This document shows positions 1 through 6,705 of a stretch of 38,825 bases of DNA, piece by piece; the first letter of the stretch is position 1, and every line of letters starts with the position of its first letter. The translations under genes were made by a program, and so were the position numbers. The stretch is taken from contig SAQE01000029.1 of assembly GCA_004020545.1 (NCBI GenBank), positions 1 through 38,825 of the forward strand, given 5' to 3'. The stretch comes from Mesorhizobium sp. GTDB taxonomy: Bacteria > Pseudomonadota > Alphaproteobacteria > Rhizobiales > Rhizobiaceae. A model generated the notes under the pieces. That model did not search any database. It saw only the letters and a program-made list of their open reading frames with translations, and was not told where the DNA came from.

Positions 1-23
1 GGGAGTATGCGAAGCAGGCGCGG

Positions 24-47
24 CTAGGCGGGGAGCGAGGCGCCTAG
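24..47. terminator. Weak hairpin at the end of the patatin-like gene
   Basis: CTAGGCG at 24-30 is the inverse complement of CGCCTAG at 41-47, with a 10-nt loop. The right arm overlaps the stop codon of the minus-strand gene at 44. No T tract follows. It may be a terminator-like fold or chance. Confidence 0.25.
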
Positions 48-901
48 ATGTATCGACTTTTGCAGGCTGTGGCCGGACTTCCATCAGTGCTGAGAGGATC
101 AGCGGCAAGCCAGTCTGCCGCGCGCTGCCGCCCCGTGTCGCGCATGTCGGTCAGTTCGCCCCAGTCGATCCAGGGCCGCAGGAGCAGCGAAGCTCCGGCA
201 CGGTATCGACTGTCGAATATGGTGTGAACCGGCACGCATTTGGTCAAGCAATGGCTGGCTGGGAGGCCGCGATCCGGACACGGCGTGGTGAATACGGAAG
301 GTCTGCCGGTGACAATCAGGCGATGGCGAGCTTCAGACGATAGGACAGGCGGCGACTGCAAGACGTCGCCGTCGCCCCAATAGATGTCGCCGTCGATCTC
401 GACAGGCAGCGAGAGGAAGGGGATCGTGGCTGCTGCCACGATCGCGTTGATGGACAACCGGTCGCTTGTGAATACCTTCACCGCATCTGTGCGCGCGTTG
501 ACGGCCAGGACGCCAAGTTTCACCGGGCAGTCTTCGTCACGGATTTGCTCGAGGTCGATTGACTGTTCCAGGACGGATCGAAGCAGGCTGGCTCTGCCAT
601 CGGCGAAAATCGAGGCGTGGCTGACGCGCCGCCAGAAATTGGCGAGTGCCGTCCGCGCGCCGCGCCTGCCGCCGACGCTCAAGCCATAGGCAAAGACGGC
701 CGCCTCCATCGCTGCAAAGCCCGACGCGGTGACGCTGCTGAAGCTGCAGCTCGGCTCGTCCAGCAGGCGATCGAGCACGCCCCACACGAAAGCGCCATGT
801 GCATCGTTTGCCAGCACGATGTCGATCGTCCGGTCTTCTACATTAAGATCAGCCACTGATGTGATGGCTTGGTCTGTTCTCATTGCGGGCTGGGTAAGCA
901 T
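44..901 (-). CDS. Patatin-like protein lacking the catalytic dyad (pseudo-phospholipase)
   Basis: The 285-residue product follows the rhizobial patatin phospholipase pattern: a beta strand leading into AHGAFVWGVLD near residue 35, then FAAMEAAVFAYGL near 62, a conserved FWRRVS, and DGDIYWGDGD near 170. Each functional motif is altered. The oxyanion GGG before AHGA reads AND. The nucleophile motif G-T-S-A-G-A-M-N reads A-S-G-F-A-A-M-E, so glycine sits at the serine position. The D-G-G/A motif after YW reads G-D-G. The middle also looks shorter than in active patatins. I infer a protein that keeps the fold but has lost hydrolase activity, perhaps a lipid-binding or regulatory role, or early decay of a still open frame. 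The start is ATG with a GGATGGAGA-type ribosome site. It is divergent from the small secreted protein gene at 1112, and a shared promoter motif lies 70 nt upstream (972-999). A patatin with intact motifs is encoded at 7516-8673. Confidence 0.8.
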   Translation of the reverse strand: MLTQPAMRTDQAITSVADLNVEDRTIDIVLANDAHGAFVWGVLDRLLDEPSCSFSSVTASGFAAMEAAVFAYGLSVGGRRGARTALANFWRRVSHASIFADGRASLLRSVLEQSIDLEQIRDEDCPVKLGVLAVNARTDAVKVFTSDRLSINAIVAAATIPFLSLPVEIDGDIYWGDGDVLQSPPVLSSEARHRLIVTGRPSVFTTPCPDRGLPASHCLTKCVPVHTIFDSRYRAGASLLLRPWIDWGELTDMRDTGRQRAADWLAADPLSTDGSPATACKSRYI

Positions 902-971
902 GGTTTGGTCTCCATCCCAAGATCGTCAACAAGGCGACTGGAGAGAGACTGCCGCATCTTCTTGTTCAGCC

Positions 972-999
972 GAAATGCCAAGGTGGCATGAAGTCCATA
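972..999 (-). promoter_or_regulatory. Shared bipartite motif, copy in front of the patatin-like gene
   Basis: Read on the minus strand, this is TATGGACTT-N12-GCATTTC. It ends 70 nt before the ATG at 901. It matches the motif upstream of lysR1, the cupin gene and bdhA in both half-elements and in exact spacing. It overlaps a second copy on the other strand (987-1014), so the divergent region carries two interleaved sites. A LysR operator is the favoured reading. Confidence 0.55.
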
Positions 1000-1014
1000 G
1001 GCAGATTGCATTGG
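987..1014 (+). promoter_or_regulatory. Shared bipartite motif, copy in front of the first small secreted protein gene
   Basis: CATGAAGTC-N12-GCATTGG lies 97 nt before the ATG at 1112. The left half is weaker than in the best copies, but the right half and the spacing are kept. It pairs closely with the copy at 1423-1450 in front of the paralogous gene. Confidence 0.4.
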
Positions 1015-1111
1015 CTGTCGGTCTTCGCGCGCCACACTCTTCATCCGATCAGGCCAGGTTGCTCGCTTGGCACCGTTGCTAGAGCCGCGGCCTGGAAGCA
1101 GGAGGATAATG

Positions 1112-1387
1112 ATGAGAGCAAAACTCACCTGTATGGCGGTGCTTGCCATAAGTCTTGGCGCAAATCCGGCGTCCGCCGACCCCTTCAGCGATCTTGCTGC
1201 ATTGCCGACGTTCTACACGGACGCCGCTATGAAGACGATGAAACCTATGGCTGGGTTCAAGAAGGCTTGGTTCGCCCTGTCAAAGCATGATCGGGTCAAG
1301 ATGACGAAAGCGTGCAACGACCCGGCAATGAGTAGGCCCCACGTTCAATTCTGCGCCAACGTGCTCGCTTTGGGCGGAGCCAATTAG
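1112..1387 (+). CDS. Small secreted two-cysteine protein, first of a tandem pair
   Basis: The 91-residue product starts at the second of two adjacent ATGs, 6 nt after GGAGG at 1101-1105; the ATG at 1109 is the alternative. Residues 1-22 form a signal peptide ending NPASA before DPF. The mature protein has F-Y-T-D-A-A-M-K-T-M-K, a tryptophan at 53, and a cysteine pair (C68 in ACND, C81 in QFCA) that could form a disulphide in the periplasm. It aligns without a gap with the next gene (1577-1852), with about 31 of 69 mature residues identical by hand count. I do not recognise a named family. The pair sits between a defective patatin and lysR1 and carries the shared promoter motif. Confidence 0.75.
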   Translation: MRAKLTCMAVLAISLGANPASADPFSDLAALPTFYTDAAMKTMKPMAGFKKAWFALSKHDRVKMTKACNDPAMSRPHVQFCANVLALGGAN

Positions 1388-1422
1388 CGGTGCTCGCCAA
1401 GCACCCTCGGAATGCATACCGG

Positions 1423-1450
1423 CATAAACTCCATTCGCACATGGCATTGG
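1423..1450 (+). promoter_or_regulatory. Shared bipartite motif, copy in front of the second small secreted protein gene
   Basis: CATAAACTC-N12-GCATTGG, 126 nt before the GTG start at 1577. The left half is the most diverged of the six copies. The right half and spacing are unchanged. Confidence 0.4.
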
Positions 1451-1576
1451 CCAGTTGAGCGCCGGATGAAGCAAAGTCCACCTCGGCAAGAAGGAACAAT
1501 AGAGTTCCAAAATTCTGTCGGTCATCAGTGCAGTCGTCAAAGGGGCGATTGCACAACTCCAGAGAAGGATCTTACC

Positions 1577-1852
1577 GTGAATATCAAAGCTATCTGCATC
1601 GGCGCATTTGCACTTTCCATGCTCGGCGGCGTCGCGTTCGCCGGCGCGCTCGACGAGCCGTCCAACATGCAGCCCTTCTTCACCGACGCCAGCATGCAGA
1701 CGATGAAGTCGAGTGCCGATTTCGCGGTCGCGTGGAAAGCCACGCCGAAGACCATGCAGGACGCGATGATGAAGGAATGCAACGACGCCGCCATGAGCAA
1801 GCCGCACGCTCAGTTCTGCGCCCAGCTTTTCGCCCTCGGCCACCACAGCTGA
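1577..1852 (+). CDS. Small secreted two-cysteine protein, second of a tandem pair
   Basis: The 91-residue product starts at GTG 1577, 7 nt after GAAGGA. A longer reading from 1412 would bury the signal peptide, so it was rejected. Residues 1-22 are a signal peptide ending GGVAFA. As in its neighbour, C68 and C81 are the cysteines, and the motifs FFTDASMQTMK, AW, ECND-AMS-PH and QFCA fall at identical residue numbers. Equal length and a gapless alignment point to tandem duplication with both copies under selection. Function is unknown. A small periplasmic binding or stress protein is possible but not shown. A hairpin follows the gene at 1887-1912. Confidence 0.75.
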   Translation: MNIKAICIGAFALSMLGGVAFAGALDEPSNMQPFFTDASMQTMKSSADFAVAWKATPKTMQDAMMKECNDAAMSKPHAQFCAQLFALGHHS

Positions 1853-1886
1853 TACTCCCAGATGGCGACCGACTACCGGACGCTTC

Positions 1887-1912
1887 GATGGCGGGTCTCT
1901 TGGCCCGCCATC
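1887..1912 (+). terminator. Hairpin terminator after the small secreted protein genes
   Basis: GATGGCGGG at 1887-1895 pairs perfectly with CCCGCCATC at 1904-1912 across an 8-nt loop, 34 nt after the stop at 1852. There is no long T run, so it may act as a transcript-end stabiliser rather than a classical terminator. Confidence 0.55.
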
Positions 1913-1928
1913 TGTCATGACGAAACGC

Positions 1929-1956
1929 TATCGACTTTATAGCCCCACTGCATTGG
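1929..1956 (+). promoter_or_regulatory. Shared bipartite motif, copy in front of lysR1
   Basis: TATCGACTT-N12-GCATTGG, 68 nt before the lysR1 ATG. The left half continues as TATCGACTTTATA, which fits the LysR-type T-N11-A dyad. A copy in front of the regulator gene itself would fit autoregulation. Confidence 0.55.
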
Positions 1957-2024
1957 CGTGATGGAATGCTTTGCGGCAGGGTTCGAGCCTGAACTTGCAT
2001 CTCTGCAGTGGAGGGACGACCCGT

Positions 2025-2939
2025 ATGGACATTCATCACATCCGCTATTTCCTGGCCGTCTGCGAGACACGCAATTTCACGCGCGCCGGCGAGAGGTGCA
2101 ACGTCACCCAGCCGGCGCTGTCCCGGGCAATCCAACAGCTAGAGGATGAAGTCGGCGGCTTGCTGTTTCGCCGCGAAAGAAACCTGACGCATCTGACGGA
2201 TCTGGGTGCGCTTCTTCGGCCACGGTTTCAGCAGATCCTCGATGAGGTGACCGGCGTTCGGCAGGAGGCGTCGAGGTTCCTGTGCCTGGAAAACGCAAAT
2301 CTGAAGGTCGGGGTCATGTGCACCATCGGCCCGCGTCGGTTCACCGGTCTCTTGGCGGACTTCAACAGGCGCCAGCAGGGCATCCAGTTGCAACTGGTGG
2401 AAGGTGTGCCCGCTTCGCTTTCGCAACTGCTGGAAGCGGGTGAGATCGATGTTGCCATCATGGCATCCAGCGATAGTTTCCCGGAGCGGTTCGACGTCAC
2501 GCCGCTCTATCGTGAGCGGTTCGTTCTTGCCTTCCCCAACGGCCATCGCCTGGCCCGCAACGACAATGTCGCCATCTCCGAGCTCGACGGCGAGAACTAT
2601 CTCAGGCGGCTGAATTGCGAGTATCGCGACCACCTCGCCGGCCTTTGCAACGATCGCGGCGTTAAGCTCAGAATCTCCTACGCCAGCGAGCGCGAAGACT
2701 GGATTCAGAACATGGTTTCCGGCGGGCTCGGGATTTGTTTCATCCCGGAATTCAGTGCCGTTATCCCGGGTCTGCAAATCAGGCCTGTCATCGATCCTGA
2801 AGTTTGGCGGGAGGTCTCGCTGGTCGTCGTGGCCGGGCGCCGGTTCTCGCCGGCGACGTCGACCTTCGTGAACAGCGTCAAGGCGCACAGCTGGCCGGAA
2901 AGCGGCATCGATCTGTCGGTCAGGAAGACCGCTGCTTAG
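2025..2939 (+). CDS. LysR-family transcriptional regulator (lysR1)
   Basis: The 304-residue product is of typical LysR length. The start at ATG 2025 follows GGAGGG with 9 nt spacing; an upstream in-frame start at 1971 was rejected. Residues 1-60 form the winged helix-turn-helix, with NFTRAGERCNVTQPALSRAI as the recognition region. A linker helix follows, and a two-lobe effector domain runs from about residue 90. Cysteines occur in LNCEYRDHLAGLC of the effector domain; the NCE is also present in lysR2 (5520-6431). The helix-turn-helix is nearly identical to those of lysR2 and lysR3 (12442-13347). The gene lies between the small secreted pair and the cupin-MFS-DUF302 group and probably controls one or both. 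The effector cannot be told from sequence. Confidence 0.92.
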   Translation: MDIHHIRYFLAVCETRNFTRAGERCNVTQPALSRAIQQLEDEVGGLLFRRERNLTHLTDLGALLRPRFQQILDEVTGVRQEASRFLCLENANLKVGVMCTIGPRRFTGLLADFNRRQQGIQLQLVEGVPASLSQLLEAGEIDVAIMASSDSFPERFDVTPLYRERFVLAFPNGHRLARNDNVAISELDGENYLRRLNCEYRDHLAGLCNDRGVKLRISYASEREDWIQNMVSGGLGICFIPEFSAVIPGLQIRPVIDPEVWREVSLVVVAGRRFSPATSTFVNSVKAHSWPESGIDLSVRKTAA

Positions 2940-3024
2940 CAAATGGAAGTGAAAGCCAAACGCCGCGATAAATGTCGTGGTGGGATGGCTGCGTTTGGTG
3001 CGGTCATCCACGATAGTTTTCAGG

Positions 3025-3052
3025 TATCGATTCAAGAGCCAGTCAGCATTTC
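3025..3052 (+). promoter_or_regulatory. Shared bipartite motif, copy in front of the cupin gene
   Basis: TATCGATTC-N12-GCATTTC, 77 nt before the ATG at 3130. Both half-elements are identical to the copy in front of bdhA (6559-6586), although the 12 bases between differ. That contrast argues for a protein-binding site rather than a recent duplication. Confidence 0.6.
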
Positions 3053-3129
3053 TCTTTCGTCGAGGCTGCCGTCACTCTCTTTTCATGCCCCGCCACCGCG
3101 ATTGGGCACCGACAAAGGAGAAATTAGAC

Positions 3130-3630
3130 ATGGCTTCCAAGACTATTGCATTGCGTCTGCCGCTGGAGGCGGCGCTGACACTCGGGCTTCTTACCGCAAC
3201 CGCTGCGTTTTCCGCAGCCCCGGCGTTCGCTGGCGACTGCCCTGCCGGCCAGGCCGCTACGACCGACATTCAGGAACATCCCAGCAAGCCGGTCGGGGTT
3301 ACTGACACGGTTCTCTCGGCGATCGACCTCAGCAGCAAGGGCGATGCCTGGAAAGGCAACATGCTGCGCCTGCGCAAGCTCGTCGTTCAGCCGGGCGGCG
3401 TGGTGCCGTGGCATGAGCACACGGTTCGTCCTGCCAACATCATCGTCGTCGAAGGCTCGATCACAGAATATGCCAGCACCTGCAAGGTCGGCATCGAGCA
3501 TCCGGCCGGCGACATGACCGCCGAGTTCGGTCAGCTCGCCCACTGGTGGAAGAACAACGGCAAGGTTCCGGCGGTTCTCTATTCGGCCGACATCCTGCCG
3601 CCTGCAATGCACGAAGACCACATGATGTGA
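3130..3630 (+). CDS. Secreted cupin-domain protein
   Basis: The 166-residue product starts at ATG 3130 after AAAGGAG (3114-3120). The first ~34 residues are a signal peptide with a long hydrophobic stretch ending APAFA. The rest is a single cupin barrel. VVPWHEHTVRPANIIVVEGSI gives the first cupin motif with a HEH metal-binding pair, and a second motif follows around GQLAHWWKN with one more histidine. The C-terminus has a histidine/methionine-rich MHEDHMM that might bind metal. Substrate is unknown; small periplasmic cupins include dioxygenases, isomerases and binding proteins. It lies after lysR1 and before the MFS gene, with a strong hairpin between. Confidence 0.8.
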   Translation: MASKTIALRLPLEAALTLGLLTATAAFSAAPAFAGDCPAGQAATTDIQEHPSKPVGVTDTVLSAIDLSSKGDAWKGNMLRLRKLVVQPGGVVPWHEHTVRPANIIVVEGSITEYASTCKVGIEHPAGDMTAEFGQLAHWWKNNGKVPAVLYSADILPPAMHEDHMM

Positions 3631-3673
3631 GCCGCTCGTTGCGGCCAGCAGATCCCAGCAGCAGCAACCAAAA

Positions 3674-3705
3674 GCGCGTCCTCGGGCGATCGCCTGGGGA
3701 CGCGT
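3674..3705 (+). terminator. Long hairpin between the cupin and MFS genes
   Basis: Bases 3674-3688 pair with 3691-3705 almost throughout (14 pairs with a 4-nt loop, three G-T), 43 nt after the cupin stop. No T run follows, and the downstream gene starts at once, so partial termination, attenuation or transcript-end protection are all possible. It would mask the GTG at 3704, which supports ATG 3722 as the MFS start. Confidence 0.5.
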
Positions 3706-3721
3706 GGCCACGGAGCCCGTC

Positions 3722-4924
3722 ATGACGACCACTGAACATACCGAACCGACGCGGCTCCGCATGGTGGCCGCAGATAGCTGGCGCTTCGGCCTGATCGCCC
3801 TGATTGCGTTCCTGACGCTCGTCGATCTGTTCGCAACCCAGGCCATCCTGCCTTCGCTGGTGACAAGATTTGGCGTCAGCCGCGCGACCATGGGCTTCGC
3901 CGTCAACGCCAGCACCTTCGGCATGGCGGTGGCCGGTATCGCCGTTGCGCTCTTCGGGCGCGGCATCGATCGCCGCAACGGCATCTGGATCAGCCTGGCC
4001 ATCCTGGCGATCCCGACGACGCTGCTTTCGCAGACAGAGAATATTGCGGTCTTCGCCCTGCTGCGCGTAGCGCAAGGTTTGTGCATGTCGACTGCTTTCA
4101 CGCTCACCATGGCCTACCTGGCGGAGCACTTTTCCGCTCGGCAGACCACGAGCGCGCTCGCGGCGTATGTGACCGGAAATGTTGCCAGCAACTTCTTCGG
4201 CCGGCTGATGTCGGCGGCCGTCGCCGACACGTTCGGCATCTCTACCAACTTTCTGATCTTCGCCGCCCTTAATCTGTTCGGCGCAGCTCTTGTCTGGTTC
4301 ACGCTGCAGAAGACCTCGGCAATGATGCGCGCAGATGCGACGGGCGGGCTCGCCCGCGCGGCCTGGAAAGCCCCGTTGCAGAACGTCGAGCTGCGGGCCT
4401 GTTTTGCGATCGGCTTCCTCATCCTCTTCGTCTTTATCGGCACGTTCACCTACGTGAATTTTCAACTCGTTGCGGCGCCCCTGTCATTGACCCCGATGGC
4501 GCTGGGCGCGGTTTATTTCGTCTTCCTGCCGTCAATGCTGACCACTCCGCTCGCCGGGCGTGTGGCCTCGGGCCTCGGCCCGAGGGTGGGGGTGGGCGCA
4601 ACACTCGGGCTGGCGATCGTCGGCTTGCTTCTGCTGCTCACACCCAGTCTTCCCATGGTCCTCGCCGGGATGGCGCTGGCTGCCAGCGGCACCTTCCTGG
4701 CGCAGGCGATAGCAACGGGACATGTGAGCAGAACGGCATCGCGCGACCGAGCCGCGGCAAGCGGGATCTATCTGGCCTCCTACTATGCGGGCGGCCTCGC
4801 CGGCAGCTTCGTCATAGGACAGATCTACGACCGGATCGGCTGGACGGCCTGCGTGGCCGCGCTGGTTGCGGTTCTCGCGGCTGCGATCGCGGTGGCCCGA
4901 ACGCTGAGAACGCCAGCCCCGTGA
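3722..4924 (+). CDS. Major facilitator superfamily transporter
   Basis: The product is about 400 residues with twelve hydrophobic segments, of the drug/sugar-proton antiporter type. The loop after helix 2 reads GRGIDRRNGIW, the usual motif A position. Helix 4 carries RVAQGLCMSTAFTLTMAYLAE, typical of the 12-helix exporters related to YnfM and the inner-membrane arabinose/purine exporters. ATG 3722 has GGAG 6 nt before it. A GTG at 3704 is in frame but lies inside a hairpin. It is followed closely by the DUF302 gene and is probably co-transcribed. Efflux of a small toxic or metabolic compound is likely; the substrate is not predictable. Confidence 0.88.
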   Translation: MTTTEHTEPTRLRMVAADSWRFGLIALIAFLTLVDLFATQAILPSLVTRFGVSRATMGFAVNASTFGMAVAGIAVALFGRGIDRRNGIWISLAILAIPTTLLSQTENIAVFALLRVAQGLCMSTAFTLTMAYLAEHFSARQTTSALAAYVTGNVASNFFGRLMSAAVADTFGISTNFLIFAALNLFGAALVWFTLQKTSAMMRADATGGLARAAWKAPLQNVELRACFAIGFLILFVFIGTFTYVNFQLVAAPLSLTPMALGAVYFVFLPSMLTTPLAGRVASGLGPRVGVGATLGLAIVGLLLLLTPSLPMVLAGMALAASGTFLAQAIATGHVSRTASRDRAAASGIYLASYYAGGLAGSFVIGQIYDRIGWTACVAALVAVLAAAIAVARTLRTPAP

Positions 4925-4995
4925 CCACCGGAGCTGCGCCGGAGGTCACCCGAGAAACTCAATCCATAGCCAACTCAGCAACCAAGGAGAATGCG

Positions 4996-5460
4996 ATGAG
5001 AGCCTACCTGAAAACCATGATTGCCGGTGCCGCCGTGCTGATGACGGTTGTCTTGCCGGCAGCCGCTTCCGACGGCGTCGTCACTATCAAGAGCGGCTAT
5101 TCCGTCGCCGAGACCGTGGCCCGCATCAAGAAGGACGTCCTCAAGAAGGGCATCATGTTCTTCGGCGTGATCGACCAGGCAAAGCTCGGCAACAAGGCCG
5201 GCAACGATGTCAGGCCTTCGCGGCTCGTCATGTTCGGCAATCCGGCGCTCGGCACGACGTTCATCACCTCAAATCCCGAGGCGGGCCTGGACTGGCCGGT
5301 GCGCGTGCTGGTCTACCAGACGCCCGATGGGCAGGTTTACGCCGCCTATAGCGACTTCGACTGGATTGCGAAGCGGCATGGCATTACTGACCGGCAGGCG
5401 CAGTTCAAGATGGCGACCGAGGTGATCCAGTCCGTCACGTCGTCCATCAGGAAGAACTGA
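4996..5460 (+). CDS. Secreted DUF302 protein
   Basis: The 154-residue product starts at ATG 4996, 6 nt after AAGGAG; an in-frame GTG at 4921 that overlaps the MFS stop has no comparable site. Residues 1-24 are a signal peptide (MTVVLPAAAS). The remainder is one DUF302 domain: SVAETVARIKKDVLKKGIMFFGVIDQ, then the family signature ALGTTFITSNPEAGLDWPVRVLVYQ, then YSDFDWIAKRH. DUF302 proteins are small alpha/beta domains of unknown biochemical role, often near stress or metal-handling genes. It probably shares a transcript with the MFS gene 71 nt upstream. It converges on lysR2. Confidence 0.87.
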   Translation: MRAYLKTMIAGAAVLMTVVLPAAASDGVVTIKSGYSVAETVARIKKDVLKKGIMFFGVIDQAKLGNKAGNDVRPSRLVMFGNPALGTTFITSNPEAGLDWPVRVLVYQTPDGQVYAAYSDFDWIAKRHGITDRQAQFKMATEVIQSVTSSIRKN

Positions 5461-5519
5461 CCGGCGCGAGGCGTCCAAATGCTTCGGCGCTTCGAGTCTG
5501 TCAGCCTTGCACAGCCAGG

Positions 5520-6431
5520 TCACTCGGCGGCGGACAACGCCTTTGCCCGCTCGCCGAACCATTTCTTCTGGGTCGCTTCGCGGACCAGGGCGCCGACCGC
5601 CGGCGAATGCTTGCGGCCGCGCACGGTGACGAGATTGACGTCGCGCCAGAATTCAGGCTCGGTGATCGGCAGGGCCACAACACCTGGGTGCTTGGCGGTG
5701 TGCTCTGGCATGAAACCAAAACCGAGCCCGGCAGCGATCATGGCAAGTGTCCAGTCGTCGCGGTCGCTCCAGTAGACGGGGCTGACGGTAACGCCCTGCT
5801 GGGCAAGGATGGCATCCGCGTAGCCGGCAAATTCGCAGTTGTTGCGGTGAATGTAACTTTCATTGCTCATGTCCTTTACCCGCACGACCCGCTGGTTCGC
5901 CAGCCGGTGAGCCAGGTGGACCGCCATCACCATCTGCTCGCGAAACAGCGGCAGGGCGTGCACTTCCTCGTCGGGAACGTCCGACGGCAATGCATAGATG
6001 GCGGCCTCGAGATCGCCTTCGAGCAATCTCTTTCGAAGATTCACGGCGTCTGAATCGCAAAGGTGAAGCTCCACGCCGGGGTGATGCCCACGGACGGCCG
6101 CGATCAGCTCGATGATCTCGTCCGGAGCGATCGTGCTCATGATGCCAAGCCTGAGCGGCATCCTTTTCAAATTCATATACTGCTCGGCGATCTGCTTTGC
6201 CTGGCGAGAATTCTCGAAGACACCCTCGAGATAGGTCTCGACCATGCGGCCGAGCTCGGTGAGGTGAGTGAACCGGCGCTCACGGTGGAAAAGCGCGCCG
6301 CCGAATTCGTCCTCCAGCAGCTTGATGGCACGCGAAAGCGCCGGCTGAGTGACGTTGCACTGCTCGGCCGCCCTGGTGAAATTCAGCTCCTTGGCAACGG
6401 CCAAGAAATATCTGACCTGGCTGATCTCCAC
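5520..6431 (-). CDS. LysR-family transcriptional regulator (lysR2)
   Basis: The 303-residue product starts at GTG 6431 with AGGGGA 8 nt upstream. The helix-turn-helix (NFTRAAEQCNVTQPALSRAI) is almost the same as in lysR1. The effector domain also matches: HRNNCEF against RLNCEY, SDRDDW against SEREDW, and EFWRDVNLV against EVWREVSLV. This makes lysR1 and lysR2 clear paralogues. It is divergent from bdhA across 274 bp, the classic layout for a LysR regulator and its target. A shared bipartite motif sits in that gap at 6559-6586. Its 3' end faces the DUF302 gene. Confidence 0.92.
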   Translation of the reverse strand: MEISQVRYFLAVAKELNFTRAAEQCNVTQPALSRAIKLLEDEFGGALFHRERRFTHLTELGRMVETYLEGVFENSRQAKQIAEQYMNLKRMPLRLGIMSTIAPDEIIELIAAVRGHHPGVELHLCDSDAVNLRKRLLEGDLEAAIYALPSDVPDEEVHALPLFREQMVMAVHLAHRLANQRVVRVKDMSNESYIHRNNCEFAGYADAILAQQGVTVSPVYWSDRDDWTLAMIAAGLGFGFMPEHTAKHPGVVALPITEPEFWRDVNLVTVRGRKHSPAVGALVREATQKKWFGERAKALSAAE

Positions 6432-6558
6432 TGCACGCTTCCCCTGGGCCGTGCATGGACGCGCGACCCGCGTTGCCGGGCGATCTTACAGGCTGCCCCA
6501 ACGTCAAACAACCCAGCCTGCAGATCTATGTCGCCGGCGAGCCGGTCAGACTGTCGGC

Positions 6559-6586
6559 TATCGATTCCATGTCTCAACGGCATTTC
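6559..6586 (+). promoter_or_regulatory. Shared bipartite motif, copy between lysR2 and bdhA
   Basis: TATCGATTC-N12-GCATTTC, near the centre of the divergent lysR2/bdhA region and 119 nt before the bdhA ATG. It has the same half-elements as the cupin copy. It could serve activation of bdhA and autorepression of lysR2. Confidence 0.6.
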
Positions 6587-6705
6587 CGCCTCTTCGCGCT
6601 GCTCGCCATACTTGATCAGAATTTCAGATTTGGGCGCACGCAAGCCCGTTGCTCGCAGCCGTTTGCTCGTCAATTCGGCCGCGACTTCAACAGAAGGAAA
6701 TGACG

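Noticed and set aside
880-1149. Minus-strand frame with a hydrophobic stretch in the divergent region
   Set aside because: It spans both promoters and the start of the small secreted gene and overlaps the patatin-like start; no ribosome site or family pattern.
3704-3721. GTG start for the MFS gene
   Set aside because: It lies in the closing arm of a strong hairpin and has only 3 nt to a weak purine run; ATG 3722 has GGAG at good spacing.
4921-4995. GTG start overlapping the MFS stop for the DUF302 gene
   Set aside because: It would put 25 polar residues before a clear signal peptide; ATG 4996 has AAGGAG at 6 nt.
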